Positions 62,479 to 64,000 of a DNA stretch of 64,000 nucleotides are shown here, piece after piece. A model generated the notes under the pieces. That model searched no databases. It worked only from the letters and a program-made list of their open reading frames with translations, and was not told where the DNA came from. The position numbers were made by a program, and so were the translations under genes. How positions within the stretch are numbered: position 1 is the stretch's first letter; each line of letters begins with the position of its first letter. Source of the stretch: Alphaproteobacteria bacterium (GTDB taxonomy: Bacteria > Pseudomonadota > Alphaproteobacteria > Acetobacterales > Acetobacteraceae); the NCBI GenBank assembly GCA_020850755.1, contig JADZEB010000001.1, forward strand, positions 62,001-126,000, given 5' to 3'.

Positions 62479-64000
62479 ATGGCCAATTTCACTGGTACCA
62501 ACGGCGCCAACACCATCAATGGCACCAACGACGACGATTTCATCGATGGGCGTGGTGGCAATGACATCCTGAACGGCCTTGGTGGCAACGACACGATTCT
62601 TGGCGGGTCGGGTACCGATCAGCTCAATGGCGGCGACGGCAACGACTACCTGGATGGCGGGAGCGGCGACGACACCATGGCTGGGGGTGCCGGCGACGAT
62701 ACCTTCGTCGTTGGTGCGGCCGGCGATGTCGTGACCGAGAACGCAGGCGAGGGGACCGATCTGGTCCTGTCGTCGATCAGCTACACGCTCGGGGCCAATG
62801 TCGAGAACTTGGCGCTCACGGGCTCGTCCAATATCAACGGCACCGGCAACGCTCTCGACAACATCATTGTCGGCAACAGCGGCACGAACACACTGTCCGG
62901 CCTGGGCGGCAACGACACGCTGCGCGGCGGTGGCGGCAACGACACGCTGCGCGGCGGCGATGGCGACGACGTTCTGATCGGCGAGGGCGGGTCGGACCTT
63001 CTCGAAGGCGGCGACGGCAACGACATTCTCGATGGCTCGGGCCCGGGCGCGATCGATACGCTGCGCGGCGGTGCTGGCGATGACACATTCATTGTTCAGG
63101 AACAGGAGGCGATCGAAGAGAACGCGAACGAGGGCACGGACGTCGTTCTGTCCTCCGTCACCCTGACGCTGCTCCCGTACGCGAATGTCGAGAACCTCAC
63201 TCTCACCGGCACGGCGAACATCAACGGCACCGGCAACGGGCTCGACAACGTCATCACCGGCAATTCCGGCAACAACGTGCTCAGCGGCGGTGATGGCGAC
63301 GACACGCTGGACGGCGGCGAGGGGTCGGACCAGCTCGACGGCGGCACCGGTGCCGACGCGATGGCCGGCGGTGCAGGCGATGACACCTACACTGTCGACG
63401 ATGCCGGCGACGCGGTGAGCGAAAACGCCGGCGAGGGCATTGATGCGGTCAACTCGTCGGTCAGCTTCACACTCGGCGACAACATCGAGAACCTGAACCT
63501 GACCGGGGCCGACAATACCACCGGCACCGGCAACGCACTCGACAACGTGATCGTTGGCAATACCGGCGACAACGTCCTGTCTGGTGGCGACGGCGCTGAC
63601 ACGCTGAACGGTGGCGATGGCAACGACGCACTCGATGGCGACGCGGGCGCCGACGCGATGTCGGGCGGCGCGGGCGACGATACCTACACCGTCGACGATG
63701 CGGGCGATACCGTGGCCGAGAACCCGGGCGAGGGCACCGACACCGTCAACGCCTCGATCGCCTACACGCTCGGCGCCAATGTCGAGAACCTGAACCTGAC
63801 CGGCACCGGCGACATCGACGGAACCGGAAACGAACTGGACAACGTCATCGCCGGCAACGTCGGTAGCAATCAGCTCCTCGGCGGCGACGGCAATGACACG
63901 CTCGATGGCGGCGACGGCGACGATACGCTGCTTGGCGGTGCCGGTACGGACGACCTGGCGGGGGGCGGTGGGAATGATATTCTCGACGGTCAGGGCGGCG
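62479..64000 (+). CDS. RTX calcium-binding repeat protein, 5' part (runs off the right edge)
   Basis: At least 507 residues, open at the window end. ATG 62479 gives [20 protein letters not shown] with no Sec signal, as expected for type I secretion, whose signal would be at the missing C terminus. The whole sequence is RTX nonapeptides (GGxGxDxLx, for example [15 protein letters not shown]) arranged in larger modules of about 99-128 residues. Each module ends with a GDDT(F/Y) block at residues 72, 200, 300 and 399, followed by a (V/I)ENLxLTG ... GTGNxLDN strand block. Calcium folds such beta rolls outside the cell. No catalytic domain is seen yet; it may be an adhesin, S-layer or biofilm protein. 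Type I secretion genes are not in the window. Confidence 0.95.
   Translation, partial: MANFTGTNGANTINGTNDDDFIDGRGGNDILNGLGGNDTILGGSGTDQLNGGDGNDYLDGGSGDDTMAGGAGDDTFVVGAAGDVVTENAGEGTDLVLSSISYTLGANVENLALTGSSNINGTGNALDNIIVGNSGTNTLSGLGGNDTLRGGGGNDTLRGGDGDDVLIGEGGSDLLEGGDGNDILDGSGPGAIDTLRGGAGDDTFIVQEQEAIEENANEGTDVVLSSVTLTLLPYANVENLTLTGTANINGTGNGLDNVITGNSGNNVLSGGDGDDTLDGGEGSDQLDGGTGADAMAGGAGDDTYTVDDAGDAVSENAGEGIDAVNSSVSFTLGDNIENLNLTGADNTTGTGNALDNVIVGNTGDNVLSGGDGADTLNGGDGNDALDGDAGADAMSGGAGDDTYTVDDAGDTVAENPGEGTDTVNASIAYTLGANVENLNLTGTGDIDGTGNELDNVIAGNVGSNQLLGGDGNDTLDGGDGDDTLLGGAGTDDLAGGGGNDILDGQGG

Noticed and set aside
62479-64000. CRISPR array suggested by the regular repeats at the right edge
   Set aside because: The repeats are in-frame codons for RTX nonapeptides and are not separated by unique spacers of constant length.

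Overview
The window is GC-rich DNA from an alphaproteobacterium. The gene types suggest Acetobacteraceae or a Roseomonas-like relative (Rhodospirillales): many orphan Bug-type binding proteins, a TAXI/TRAP importer, several family-5 ABC binding proteins, and heterotetrameric sarcosine oxidase. The lineage is inferred from gene content and codon bias, not from a marker gene. I support about 50 protein genes, one tRNA (Thr, anticodon CGT), two broken genes and several palindromic or repeated DNA elements. There is no rRNA, CRISPR array or intact insertion sequence.

Layout. 1-2.4 kb: a frameshifted TDT/SLAC1-type transporter running off the left edge, a small membrane protein, a relic of an M15 peptidase and tRNA-Thr. 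2.7-8 kb: an orphan family-5 binding protein and a TAXI-TRAP importer. 8-11.5 kb: a P1B-5 metal ATPase with a C-terminal hemerythrin domain, and an SDR. 11.9-16.1 kb: an unassigned papain-like protein, two lipoproteins separated by a palindromic element, and release factor 3. 16.1-21.5 kb: MFS, enoyl-CoA hydratase, CoA-transferase, GntR regulator and Bug protein. 21.5-25.9 kb: a DevBCA-like exporter, a PhnZ-like HD oxygenase and an amidase.

26-33.3 kb is a sarcosine module: a GlxA/GbdR-like AraC regulator and an M19 protein on one strand, and soxBDAG divergently on the other. A 21-bp-spaced direct repeat lies in the divergent promoter. 33.4-43.2 kb is a nine-gene plus-strand operon: a complete Dpp-type ABC importer, MmgE/PrpD-like protein, M19 protein, NodB-fold deacetylase-like protein and a second M19 protein. 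43.3-49.8 kb is a minus-strand operon: Bug, hydantoinase, N-carbamoyl-D-amino-acid amidase, class III aminotransferase and family-5 binding protein. 50-54.5 kb adds another binding protein, an isochorismatase-like amidase, a creatinase-like M24 protein and an alpha/beta hydrolase. 54.6-61.7 kb holds a LysR regulator, an LLM flavoenzyme with an SsuABC-like importer and an RraA protein, and a 2-oxoglutarate oxygenase. 62.5 kb to the right edge is the start of an RTX calcium-binding repeat protein behind an AT-rich leader.

The common theme of 26-54 kb is uptake and hydrolysis of small N-substituted amides (cyclic imides or hydantoins, N-carbamoyl compounds, perhaps creatine-like compounds) feeding sarcosine, glycine or amino acids. 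The strongest candidate for something undescribed is the set of three M19-family proteins, all of which lack the family's His-x-Asp metal motif and its bridging Glu. They sit in this sarcosine and ABC-importer context.
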